Below, in pieces: positions 1-5,540 of a stretch of DNA of 7,075 nt. The position numbers were made by a program, and so were the translations under genes. Within the stretch, counting starts at the first letter, position 1, and each line of letters begins with the position of its first letter. Source of the DNA: Rhodocyclaceae bacterium (GTDB lineage: Bacteria > Pseudomonadota > Gammaproteobacteria > Burkholderiales > Rhodocyclaceae); NCBI GenBank assembly GCA_030689585.1, contig JAUYFZ010000085.1, positions 1 through 7,075 on the forward strand, given 5' to 3'. Under the pieces are notes generated by a model. It did no database searches, was not told the DNA's origin, and saw only the letters and a program-made list of their open reading frames with translations.

Positions 1-1388
1 GTGATCGGCCAATACATCTCTGTTTTGATGAAGTCGAATTTGCCAGAGTAAGGGGCGTTCATATTCTGCATTCCGTCGGCAATCGCACTTTCCCAGTTCA
101 ATTCCTTCCAGTAGCCGCCCGGCCCCGCTGTATGGGGCATCACGAGCGTTTTGTTTACCGTATCGAAGGGTTGAACACCGCGCATCACCTTCATCGGCCA
201 GATGAGCGATTTGCCATCGGTCGGGCTACCGCTGATCTTGTTAATTCCCACTGGCTTGTCGCTCTTTTCCACCTTGTCGCTTAACAGGGTGTAATTGATC
301 TCCCCGTTGAACCAGCGATATTCAGGTTTCACATTTTCACCGAGGATGAAATCACCCTTGTGCGAGGCGTAGGTTGCGTGACCATGAGCATCCTTGATGG
401 TGAATTGCTTGCCATCCTTGTCGAGTTTCCCGGAGGTCGACCAGTCCCAAGACATCTTGGTGGCGACACCGCCGCGAGCAAAAGCGGGAATATGGCAAGT
501 CTGGCAAGCTATTTTCTCGGCATGGGTGTTCATGCGCACCTGTCGCAACAGAACTTCGGATTTGTGCGGGGCATTGCTGTGACAGGCGACGCAGGTCGCC
601 GGGTTGCCTTGTTTCTCCTTGCCACGAATATGCGCCCCGCCTTTATCCTTGGCGATGGGGGCGTAACGACTACCCGGCACATCGTGGCTGGAAGTCTTGT
701 GGCAGGTGCCGCAGGTAAAGTCGAGACCGGCGGCATCCATGTGGATATCCAGTTCTGCATCAGGAGCCGCCATCGAACTATCCAAATCGCCGTGTTTCAC
801 CCCATCGCCACCGCCACCGAAGAAGTGACATCCGCCACAGGTATCCCGGCTGGTTTTGCCGACTTTTTGAGAGACTTTGACAAGATCAACGGGGTTGACC
901 ATCTTGCCGGACCCCGGAGGAAGTTCCATGGGTTTCCCCACCACCGGATTACCAGCCAATCCGGCCGGTTTCTTGTAAGTGCCGGTCGTGTCGTGGCAAA
1001 CCAAGCAGTCGACATTGGTCTGGGAGGTGAAGTCAAAGTTTTTGTCCTTCCATCCATAACCGACATGGCAACCGGTACAGAAGGGATAGTTCTGCGAAAT
1101 GGAGATGCAGAAGTTGTTGAGAACGTGTTTTTTGCCCAGATTCTGTCCGCTCTGGGGGTTGATGAACTCCCATTTCCAGTGCTTAGTGCGATGCACCTGA
1201 CCGGCTGCTTCAGTGTGACAGGACAGACAGGCCTTCGTAACCGCAGGGCCGGAATCGAAAGGCCCCTTGAGTTCCTTGAACTTTGTGTGATCGGCTGTCG
1301 AATTGAGCTTGACCTGCGCTTCGCCTTCAGCAAAAGCTACGCACCAGATCGTCATTGCAAAAAAAGCGACAAGATACCTGTGCAACAT
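1..1388 (-). CDS. Octahaem c-type cytochrome, tetrathionate-reductase (OTR) family, 3' end cut by window edge
   Basis: The minus strand is open without a stop from ATG at 1388 to the window edge (462 codons). An SD-like AGGGGG lies about 6 nt before the ATG. Residues 1-20 form an Ala-ending signal peptide, so the product is periplasmic. Seven CXXCH haem sites are visible: CLSCH 54-58, CTGCH 104-108, CLVCH 128-132, CGGCH 184-188, CGTCH 226-230, CVACH 266-270 and CQTCH 295-299. An eighth would be expected beyond the edge. The pattern NNFC before haem 2, then GYGW, then VDCLVCHDTTGTY, then CHFFGGGGDGVKHGDLD, matches my memory of the OTR family (Shewanella octahaem tetrathionate reductase). That enzyme reduces tetrathionate, and nitrite or hydroxylamine in vitro; its physiological substrate is less certain. 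Cys94 is a non-haem cysteine next to haem 2. The distal lysine ligand of the active haem could not be pinned down by eye. The gene is divergent from the monohaem cytochrome. Family call is strong; substrate is inferred. Confidence 0.88.
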   Translation of the reverse strand, partial: MLHRYLVAFFAMTIWCVAFAEGEAQVKLNSTADHTKFKELKGPFDSGPAVTKACLSCHTEAAGQVHRTKHWKWEFINPQSGQNLGKKHVLNNFCISISQNYPFCTGCHVGYGWKDKNFDFTSQTNVDCLVCHDTTGTYKKPAGLAGNPVVGKPMELPPGSGKMVNPVDLVKVSQKVGKTSRDTCGGCHFFGGGGDGVKHGDLDSSMAAPDAELDIHMDAAGLDFTCGTCHKTSSHDVPGSRYAPIAKDKGGAHIRGKEKQGNPATCVACHSNAPHKSEVLLRQVRMNTHAEKIACQTCHIPAFARGGVATKMSWDWSTSGKLDKDGKQFTIKDAHGHATYASHKGDFILGENVKPEYRWFNGEINYTLLSDKVEKSDKPVGINKISGSPTDGKSLIWPMKVMRGVQPFDTVNKTLVMPHTAGPGGYWKELNWESAIADGMQNMNAPYSGKFDFIKTEMYWPI

Positions 1389-1413
1389 GGGTTCCCCCCT
1401 TTTCGTGTTGTTG

Positions 1414-1448
1414 TTATCGTACGGTTACGATTTTTATCGTATGTCGTA
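1414..1448. promoter_or_regulatory. Candidate operator: alternating ATCGTA / TACGAT half-sites upstream of the octahaem cytochrome
   Basis: Three perfect hexamer half-sites alternate in orientation at exact 10-bp steps: ATCGTA at 1416-1421, TACGAT at 1426-1431 and ATCGTA at 1436-1441. A degenerate fourth, GTCGTA, lies at 1443-1448. Each adjacent pair is a perfect 6-4-6 palindrome, for example TACGATTTTTATCGTA at 1426-1441. The cluster is 26-60 bp upstream of the octahaem cytochrome start. The helical phasing suggests cooperative binding of a dimeric regulator. The 6-4-6 geometry is like Crp/Fnr-family sites, but the sequence is not a consensus I recognise. Confidence 0.5.
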
Positions 1449-1477
1449 TATTTTCTCTGATCTAACCGGCGCGAACA

Positions 1478-1491
1478 TTAACACAAGTCAA
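1478..1491. promoter_or_regulatory. Fnr/Anr-like box
   Basis: The sequence TTAAC-ACAA-GTCAA resembles the Fnr/Anr consensus TTGAT-N4-ATCAA. It matches 7 of the 10 specified bases and is self-symmetric apart from one base. It sits in the divergent intergenic region between the two cytochrome genes, so it could serve either. The distance to the likely -10 element at 1528 (centre about 55 bp before the expected start site) is not the textbook -41.5 or -61.5, so this remains tentative. Confidence 0.3.
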
Positions 1492-1527
1492 GGAGGGTGC
1501 TACACTGGAAACCGTGGATGAAGGATT

Positions 1528-1545
1528 TATAATCATTTGATAATA
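1528..1545 (+). promoter_or_regulatory. Consensus -10 element within an imperfect palindrome, promoter of the monohaem cytochrome
   Basis: TATAAT at 1528-1533 is a perfect -10 hexamer 63 bp before the cytochrome ATG. No good -35 hexamer lies 17 bp upstream (CTGGAA at 1505-1510), which would suit an activator-dependent promoter. The hexamer is part of the imperfect palindrome TAT-A-ATCA-TT-TGAT-A-ATA (14 of 18 positions symmetric). A protein bound there would cover the -10 region. AT-rich palindromes arise easily by chance, so the operator reading is weak. Confidence 0.4.
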
Positions 1546-1559
1546 TAACTAAAACCCGT

Positions 1560-1575
1560 GCGACCGGGGGGTCGC
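1560..1575 (+). promoter_or_regulatory. GC-rich hairpin in the cytochrome leader
   Basis: GCGACC-GGGG-GGTCGC forms a perfect 6-bp stem with a 4-nt loop. It ends 9 nt before the SD sequence GGAGA (1585-1589) of the monohaem cytochrome. It lies downstream of the -10 element, so it would be in the mRNA 5' leader. It could stabilise the mRNA, modulate ribosome access, or be a DNA operator. The four T residues after it (1578-1581) are too few and too distant for a convincing terminator. Confidence 0.4.
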
Positions 1576-1595
1576 CGTTTTCTTGGAGAACTGAA

Positions 1596-1976
1596 ATGAA
1601 GTGTCGTTTTGTCCTACTAGCAGGTGTCACCTTGGCAACCTCCGCAGCTTACGCCTACGATGCCGACTGGAAACGGGGGCGTGTTTATTACCGCAGTGTG
1701 TGTACCGACTGCCACACCAAGTCGCCCATTGGTCAAATCAATCCCAGTAAGCAAACTAAAGCCGAATGGACCGCTTATTTACAGGCCGACAAACACGCCA
1801 AAGGCAAAGACACCGTGAAGCAATATGTCGGAAAACCCTACCGTGCCAGTATTCAGGCCACCAACAAGGCGGCCGCAAAATTTGCAGATACGCCGGATCA
1901 GGATTTGGCCGAAGATGTCAAACTGTTCCTGCTGCGTAGTGCGAAAGACGGCGAAGCACCGGCGAGTTGTTCCTGA
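1596..1976 (+). CDS. Small periplasmic monohaem c-type cytochrome
   Basis: The product is 126 residues, and the ATG is preceded by GGAGA with 6-nt spacing. Residues 1-20 are a Sec signal peptide ending in AYA, giving a mature periplasmic protein of about 106 residues. One haem-attachment site, CTDCH, spans residues 36-40, near the mature N-terminus as in class I-like cytochromes c. The mature protein contains no methionine, so the usual His/Met ligation is impossible. The only other histidine is His67; lysines and Asn49 or Asn90 are other possible ligands, or the haem could be five-coordinate. Cys125 near the C-terminus is unpaired. The gene is divergent from the octahaem cytochrome and upstream of a sulfur permease, so it is probably an electron carrier or ligand-binding partner for that enzyme. 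I cannot assign a named family. Confidence 0.85.
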   Translation: MKCRFVLLAGVTLATSAAYAYDADWKRGRVYYRSVCTDCHTKSPIGQINPSKQTKAEWTAYLQADKHAKGKDTVKQYVGKPYRASIQATNKAAAKFADTPDQDLAEDVKLFLLRSAKDGEAPASCS

Positions 1977-2002
1977 TTTATTTATGTGAAGGTATTCATA
2001 AC

Positions 2003-2038
2003 AACCTGCTTTCTTGCTTAAGAGAGCAGGTTTTTTTT
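2003..2038 (+). terminator. Intrinsic terminator after the monohaem cytochrome, abutting the permease RBS
   Basis: AACCTGCT (2003-2010) pairs with AGCAGGTT (2025-2032). The stem is extended inward by a T-G wobble and four further pairs, with a GCTT loop. A run of eight T residues (2031-2038) follows directly. This is a strong rho-independent terminator. The run of T is immediately followed by GGGAGG (2039-2044), the ribosome binding site of the permease. The element therefore sits inside any transcript that starts upstream, and could act as an attenuator. Confidence 0.85.
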
Positions 2039-2051
2039 GGGAGGATGAAAC

Positions 2052-3278
2052 ATGAGTTGGAAAGAGGGCTTTAAAGCTGACTACGAGCGACTCTTTGTCG
2101 AAGAATGGTCGCATTACACAGGGGCGATCTTGTTGATGCTGGTGGTCATTGCATTGATGGTCAACGGCCTCTTCTGGGGGGTTTTTGGTGGTGTGCGTTA
2201 TTGGGGCGATCAGTTCAACCATTTGATTGGCTTGGCTCCCCTGCTCGACATTCATGCGCCGGATGAGGGATTTCTGACTCACCGGATGTCCTTGATGAAT
2301 ATCATGTTGTTGTTGGGTGCGTTTACTGCCGCGTTGATGTCGCGTCAATTCCAGATCAGTCGTCCTCCCAAATTAGAAATCCTCTGGGCAGCTTTAGGTG
2401 GTTCCCTGATGGGCATTGGAGCTTCTCTAGCGGGTGGTTGCACTAACGGTGGATTCTTCAACCCTGTGTTGCACTCTTCACCTGCTGGATGGGTCATGTG
2501 TGCCGGTTTGCTTGCAGGAGCAGTGATCGGATTGAAATTACTGCTCTGGACGCTAGAGAATATTGAATGGGGAATGCAAGCGCCCCCCACACTCAACACG
2601 CCAGAAGTCTTGACGAACGCCTATCCGCTCATTGGTTTTGCCATCATCGTTGCGGTGTTGTATTGGGCTGTCGGTTGGTATGGCTCGCCTGACACTGTAT
2701 TAGTAACGCGTGCTGTCATTGTGCTGTTGGGTTTTTGCATAGGATTCATCATGCATCGCTCACGGCTGTGTTTTGCGAGAGCTTTCCGCGAACCGTTCAT
2801 GACGGGCGAAGGTGACATGACCAAAGCCATCATTCTGGCACTGGCCATTGGACTTCCCATCGCTGGTTTTCTTTTTGAAAAGAAAATCATTGATCCCTAT
2901 GTCGCAATTCCTCCGACTTTCTGGATCGGATCGCTTCTTGGAGGACTCATTTTCGGCATCGGCATGATTTTCGCAGGAGGCTGCGCCTCCGGGTCGCTTT
3001 GGCGCATGGGAGAAGGTCACCTCAAGTTATGGATGGCGATGTTCTTCTTCGCCTGGATCGGTTCGATTGCCAGTGCTCTTTTAAAAGGAGCTGGACTGAC
3101 CTCACTTGATCCCGATAATATCGAAAGTTTCGACATTACAGCAATAGGTTATCAAGCTTATTGGCCAGACATGCTGCACGGCTGGGGCTGGACGTTGATC
3201 GTGGGAGGTGGATTACTGTTCGCTTGGTATGCCTTCGTGCGCTATAACGAATCAACGGAAAAATTCACGGTGCTGTGA
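2052..3278 (+). CDS. YeeE/YedE-family sulfur (thiosulfate-type) transport permease
   Basis: A 408-residue inner-membrane protein with about ten hydrophobic segments (roughly 23-45, 81-97, 109-128, 145-168, 190-210, 217-235, 258-275, 289-310, 325-345 and 378-397). It has the internal duplication typical of YeeE/YedE proteins. The signature cysteines are present: GGCTNGG with Cys130, RSRLCFARAFRE with Cys240, and GGCASG with Cys311. In characterised YeeE (TsuA), such cysteines line the path for thiosulfate uptake; other members are linked to selenium or other sulfur species. No TusA/TsuB-like small partner is visible next to it. GGGAGG lies 7 nt before the ATG, directly behind a terminator. Its place beside an OTR-family cytochrome points to sulfur-oxyanion traffic. 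Family assignment is firm; substrate is inferred. Confidence 0.9.
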   Translation: MSWKEGFKADYERLFVEEWSHYTGAILLMLVVIALMVNGLFWGVFGGVRYWGDQFNHLIGLAPLLDIHAPDEGFLTHRMSLMNIMLLLGAFTAALMSRQFQISRPPKLEILWAALGGSLMGIGASLAGGCTNGGFFNPVLHSSPAGWVMCAGLLAGAVIGLKLLLWTLENIEWGMQAPPTLNTPEVLTNAYPLIGFAIIVAVLYWAVGWYGSPDTVLVTRAVIVLLGFCIGFIMHRSRLCFARAFREPFMTGEGDMTKAIILALAIGLPIAGFLFEKKIIDPYVAIPPTFWIGSLLGGLIFGIGMIFAGGCASGSLWRMGEGHLKLWMAMFFFAWIGSIASALLKGAGLTSLDPDNIESFDITAIGYQAYWPDMLHGWGWTLIVGGGLLFAWYAFVRYNESTEKFTVL

Positions 3279-3299
3279 TTCGTGTTGAATGAGAAATCT

Positions 3300-3564
3300 C
3301 CCCTCGCCCGCTTGCGGGCTACCGTATGCACACATCTTTTAACTTGTTGATTGCACATGGGAAAAGAGACGCACCAAGCTCCCTCCCCTTCAAGGGGAGG
3401 GTTAGGGTGGGGATGGGGTATCTGTGGCATTGTATTTATAACTGCTTGAATTATATGGAGCCTTCATTCCCCCATCCCCCTCCCAACCTCCCCCTTGAAG
3501 GGGGAGGAGTAAGAGGCTCCAACTTGTGTGCATACGGTAGCGCTTGCGGGAGAGGGGGTGAGGT
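3300..3564. repeat. Nested inverted-repeat intergenic element (REP/MITE-like)
   Basis: The 300 bp between the convergent permease and kinase genes is almost wholly a symmetric repeat. The outer arms share a 17-bp exact inverted match, GCTACCGTATGCACACA at 3318-3334 with its reverse complement at 3525-3541. Inner arms are inverted copies of a GC-rich block (about 3377-3418 and 3469-3507) around a unique 50-bp AT-rich centre. Each arm carries its own hairpins: GCCCGC-TT-GCGGGC at 3306-3319, CCCTCCCC-TTCAA-GGGGAGGG at 3381-3401, and a 10-bp stem at 3487-3507. Repeats of this CCTCCCC-TT-AA-GGGGAGG type are dispersed in many proteobacterial genomes. Here it may act as a two-way transcription barrier, although no run of T follows the hairpins. 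I see no gene in it. Confidence 0.8.
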
Positions 3565-3578
3565 CTCGTGATCCCAAA

Positions 3579-4574
3579 CTACCGAGGCAAAACCAACATA
3601 GCGGCGAGTCCGCCTTCTGGGCGATTGTTCAAACGCAGTTCGCCACCATGCAATCGGGCGGCATCGCGGGCGATCGTCAGCCCCAGCCCTACGCCGCCGG
3701 TTTCTCGACTGCGCGAAGATTCCAGTCGCACATAGGGTTCTGCAACGCGGAGCAGATCAGCTTCTGGAATGCCAGGACCGGAATCTTCGATAACAATGCG
3801 CAGGGTTGTGGCATCCTCTTCGAGGGTTAGTCGGGCGGCATGACCGTACTTGATCGCGTTATCGACCAGATTGGCAATGGCACGCTTTAACGCCGTCAGA
3901 CGGCCTCGATAGGGCGTATCGGCATGTCCCATCAGCGTGACGGGATGCCCAATGACTTCCTCATCAGCGACCAGACTGGCGAGCAATGCGTTCATGTCAA
4001 TGGACTGGAGCGGCTCGTTCTCGCGCAGGCCGCGCAGGTAGTCCAGGGTTGAATCCACCATGGCTTGCATGTCGGCAATATCCGCGTCAATCTGGGCGCG
4101 TAGTGTTTCGTCTTCAACCAGATCGGCACGCAGACGTAAACGGGTGAGCGGCGTGCGCAGGTCGTGGGAAACAGCGGCCAATGCCCTGCTTCGTTCTGCG
4201 ATTAAACGCCGTAGTCGTTCCTGCATACGGTTGAAGGCCTCGGCAGCACGACGGGTTTCAATCAGTCCAGTTTCCAGCATGGGCGGTGAATCGAGGTCGC
4301 GACCAAAGGCATCGGCGGCTTCGGCCAGACGCTGGATGGGGCGTGTGACCAAGCGCACCGCCAGCAAGGCTACTGCAATGACAACCGTCAACGTCAATCC
4401 CAGATGTATCCAGAATTTATTAGGCACACCTCCCATATGGCTGTAACCGTGCTGGAGCAGGATCGCCCGCTCATCCATGTGCAACCAGAACGTCGCAAAT
4501 TGCGCTACAAATAAGCCGCCTACGAGGATCAGCGTGAGTCGTCCAAACAGTGAGGCAGGCATTAGGCGTTTCAT
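3579..4574 (-). CDS. EnvZ-like sensor histidine kinase
   Basis: A membrane-bound sensor kinase of 331 residues. The start is taken at 4574 because its ATG overlaps the regulator stop as ATGA; an in-frame ATG three codons earlier (4583) is the alternative. In this numbering, a first membrane segment spans about residues 9-28 and a second about 57-76. Only about 25 residues lie between them on the periplasmic side, so there is no folded sensor domain. HAMP follows (about 76-130). The dimerisation and phosphoacceptor motif VSHDLRTPLTRLR has His137. The ATP-binding domain shows the N box NLVDNAIKYG (236-245), G1 DSGPGIP (264-270) and G2 GGVGLGL (293-299). It should phosphorylate the adjacent response regulator. 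The signal is unknown and may be sensed in the membrane or HAMP region. It ends just beyond the palindromic repeat, convergent with the permease. Confidence 0.93.
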   Translation of the reverse strand: MKRLMPASLFGRLTLILVGGLFVAQFATFWLHMDERAILLQHGYSHMGGVPNKFWIHLGLTLTVVIAVALLAVRLVTRPIQRLAEAADAFGRDLDSPPMLETGLIETRRAAEAFNRMQERLRRLIAERSRALAAVSHDLRTPLTRLRLRADLVEDETLRAQIDADIADMQAMVDSTLDYLRGLRENEPLQSIDMNALLASLVADEEVIGHPVTLMGHADTPYRGRLTALKRAIANLVDNAIKYGHAARLTLEEDATTLRIVIEDSGPGIPEADLLRVAEPYVRLESSRSRETGGVGLGLTIARDAARLHGGELRLNNRPEGGLAAMLVLPR

Positions 4575-5314
4575 TGACCACATTCCGCACGTCCTTCCAC
4601 GGCTGCTGCCAGAACATAACCTTCGCCGCGCACGGTTCTGATGAGTTGCGGTTCGCGTGAATCATCGCGCAATCGCTGGCGTAGGCGGCTTATCTGCACG
4701 TCAATGGCACGATCAAAAGGTTCGGCGGCGTGACCGTGGATGAGTTCCATCAACTGATCGCGATTAAGCACTCGATTGGGATGGTCGAGCAAAATCCGTA
4801 ACAACCGGTATTCGCCGCCGGAGAGCGACACCAGTACGTTATCGGGTGCGGTCAATGTTCGTGTGGCAGTATCCAGTCGCCAACCGGCAAAAATTAGGCA
4901 GCGTTGCGCTTCGGCACGCAAATTGGGCGGCAGTGCGTGCGTTCGCCGCAGAATGCCCTTGATGCGCGCCAGCAATTCCCGTGGGCTGAAGGGTTTGACC
5001 AGATAATCGTCTGCCCCCATTTCGATGCCGACGATACGGTCGGCTTCTTCGCCACGGGCGGTCAGCATGAGCACCGGCACATTGGAATGGGCACGCAAAT
5101 CGCGGCACAGGGTCAGTCCATCGCTATCGGGCAGGTTGAGATCGAGCACCACCAGATCGACCGAGTGCCGCTCCAATGCCTGCGTCATCGCCCGCCCATC
5201 GCGGGCAACTATTGTTTCAAAACCATTCTTCGCCAGGTAATTCGCCAATAAACGGCGAATTTCTGGATCGTCGTCAACAATAAGGAGGCGTGCTGTATTT
5301 TCCATGGTCGGCAT
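4571..5314 (-). CDS. OmpR/PhoB-family two-component response regulator
   Basis: A 247-residue cytoplasmic transcription regulator. The receiver domain (about 9-122) has the acidic pocket DDD at 14-16, phosphoacceptor Asp58 in VVLDLNLPDSDG, Thr85 in MLTARG and Lys107 in VKPFSPRELLARI. All catalytic residues are intact. The C-terminal winged helix (about 148-240) ends with RTVRGEGYVL, typical of the OmpR/PhoB class. The start at 5314 is supported by GAGGG about 5-6 nt upstream; an internal ATG at codon 4 would be too far from it. It is the first gene of a two-gene operon, with the kinase following through a 4-bp overlap. The target genes are not shown by the sequence. Autoregulation is suggested by GTAAC repeats upstream. 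Confidence 0.95.
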   Translation of the reverse strand: MPTMENTARLLIVDDDPEIRRLLANYLAKNGFETIVARDGRAMTQALERHSVDLVVLDLNLPDSDGLTLCRDLRAHSNVPVLMLTARGEEADRIVGIEMGADDYLVKPFSPRELLARIKGILRRTHALPPNLRAEAQRCLIFAGWRLDTATRTLTAPDNVLVSLSGGEYRLLRILLDHPNRVLNRDQLMELIHGHAAEPFDRAIDVQISRLRQRLRDDSREPQLIRTVRGEGYVLAAAVEGRAECGQ

Positions 5315-5336
5315 TTATACCCTCGATAGTCGCTGA

Positions 5337-5377
5337 TTTGTAACGCTACGTAACAAACAGGCAAGGCGTAACGTAAC
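5337..5377 (-). promoter_or_regulatory. Putative regulator promoter with GTAAC direct repeats
   Basis: Read on the minus strand, TTGCCT (5364-5359) and TACAAA (5342-5337) are separated by 16 bp and make a weak sigma70-like promoter for the regulator-kinase operon. The pentamer GTAAC (plus-strand reading) occurs at 5340-5344 and 5350-5354, exactly 10 bp apart, and in tandem at 5368-5372 and 5373-5377. Direct repeats one helical turn apart are how OmpR-family regulators usually bind. The pattern GTAAC-N5-GTAAC resembles the CpxR box GTAAA-N5-GTAAA. The promoter call is weak; the repeat is plain in the sequence. Confidence 0.4.
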
Positions 5378-5409
5378 GATGCAAAATGACTGACGGTTGC
5401 AACTTGGTG

Positions 5410-5444
5410 ATTACGTAAATTTCATTGACCGAAATTTACGTAAT
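5410..5444. repeat. Perfect 14-bp-arm inverted repeat, candidate toxin-antitoxin operator
   Basis: ATTACGTAAATTTC (5410-5423) and GAAATTTACGTAAT (5431-5444) are exact reverse complements around the 7-bp spacer ATTGACC. The spacer holds the -35 hexamer of the downstream promoter, and the right arm fills most of the -35 to -10 gap. A protein bound here would block the promoter, as in autoregulated type II toxin-antitoxin operons. The same core, TACGTAA, recurs at 5347-5353 near the divergent regulator promoter. Confidence 0.75.
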
Positions 5445-5453
5445 GGATAAAAT
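5425..5453 (+). promoter_or_regulatory. Sigma70-type promoter of the antitoxin transcript
   Basis: TTGACC at 5425-5430 (5 of 6 consensus) and TAAAAT at 5448-5453 (5 of 6) are separated by exactly 17 bp. Transcription would begin near 5460, so the mRNA carries an approximately 80-nt leader made of the toxin remnant before the antitoxin start. The -35 hexamer lies in the centre of the palindrome, which argues for direct repression. Confidence 0.7.
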
Positions 5454-5539
5454 TCGCGCCATGTCCAAACGGAAAGACTGCCTACATCAAGCTAACGATG
5501 CAAGATGGTGCGGTGGTGATCCAGTTCAAGGAGAAGTGA
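5444..5539 (+). pseudogene. Remnant of an MqsR-family toxin gene, C-terminal codons only
   Basis: Between an in-frame stop at 5441-5443 and TGA at 5537-5539, one frame encodes APCPNGKTAYIKLT followed by MQDGAVVIQFKEK. The ending closely resembles the C-terminus of E. coli MqsR (VYLKITVIHDVLIVSFKEK, from memory). The stop lies one base before the MqsA-like antitoxin start, as expected for a toxin-first MqsRA operon. A full MqsR is about 98 residues, so some 70 N-terminal residues are missing, and I could not find them in any frame between here and the regulator gene. No start codon opens this frame before its homologous part, so it is probably a dead gene left as leader sequence. It also contains the antitoxin SD, AAGGAG at 5528-5533. 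Confidence 0.7.
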
Positions 5540-5540
5540 G

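Noticed and set aside
797..1333. A 178-codon minus-strand frame
   Set aside because: It is a different frame of the same strand as the octahaem cytochrome and shows no domain; the haem-rich frame is continuous through it.
360..1460. A 366-codon plus-strand open frame
   Set aside because: It lies antisense to the octahaem cytochrome, whose seven CXXCH motifs and signal peptide are unmistakable. The plus-strand product has no recognisable domain, and runs through the intergenic region past the cytochrome start.
1490..1532. AAGGAGG followed by a GTG/ATG in the divergent intergenic region, as a small gene
   Set aside because: The possible frame from ATG 1518 stops after four codons and the GTG is too close to the SD-like sequence; more probably part of the promoter region.
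1779..2348. A 189-codon minus-strand frame
   Set aside because: It runs antisense across the monohaem cytochrome, the terminator and the permease start; low-complexity Gln/His text with no domain.
3242..3571. Two small open frames, one per strand, encoding Pro/Gly-rich text such as PPLEGEG and PLEGGG
   Set aside because: These are translations of the palindromic intergenic repeat, a known source of spurious proteins in proteobacterial annotation.
4060..4446. A 128-codon plus-strand frame opposite the kinase
   Set aside because: Arg/Ser-rich antisense shadow of the kinase HAMP and dimerisation region.
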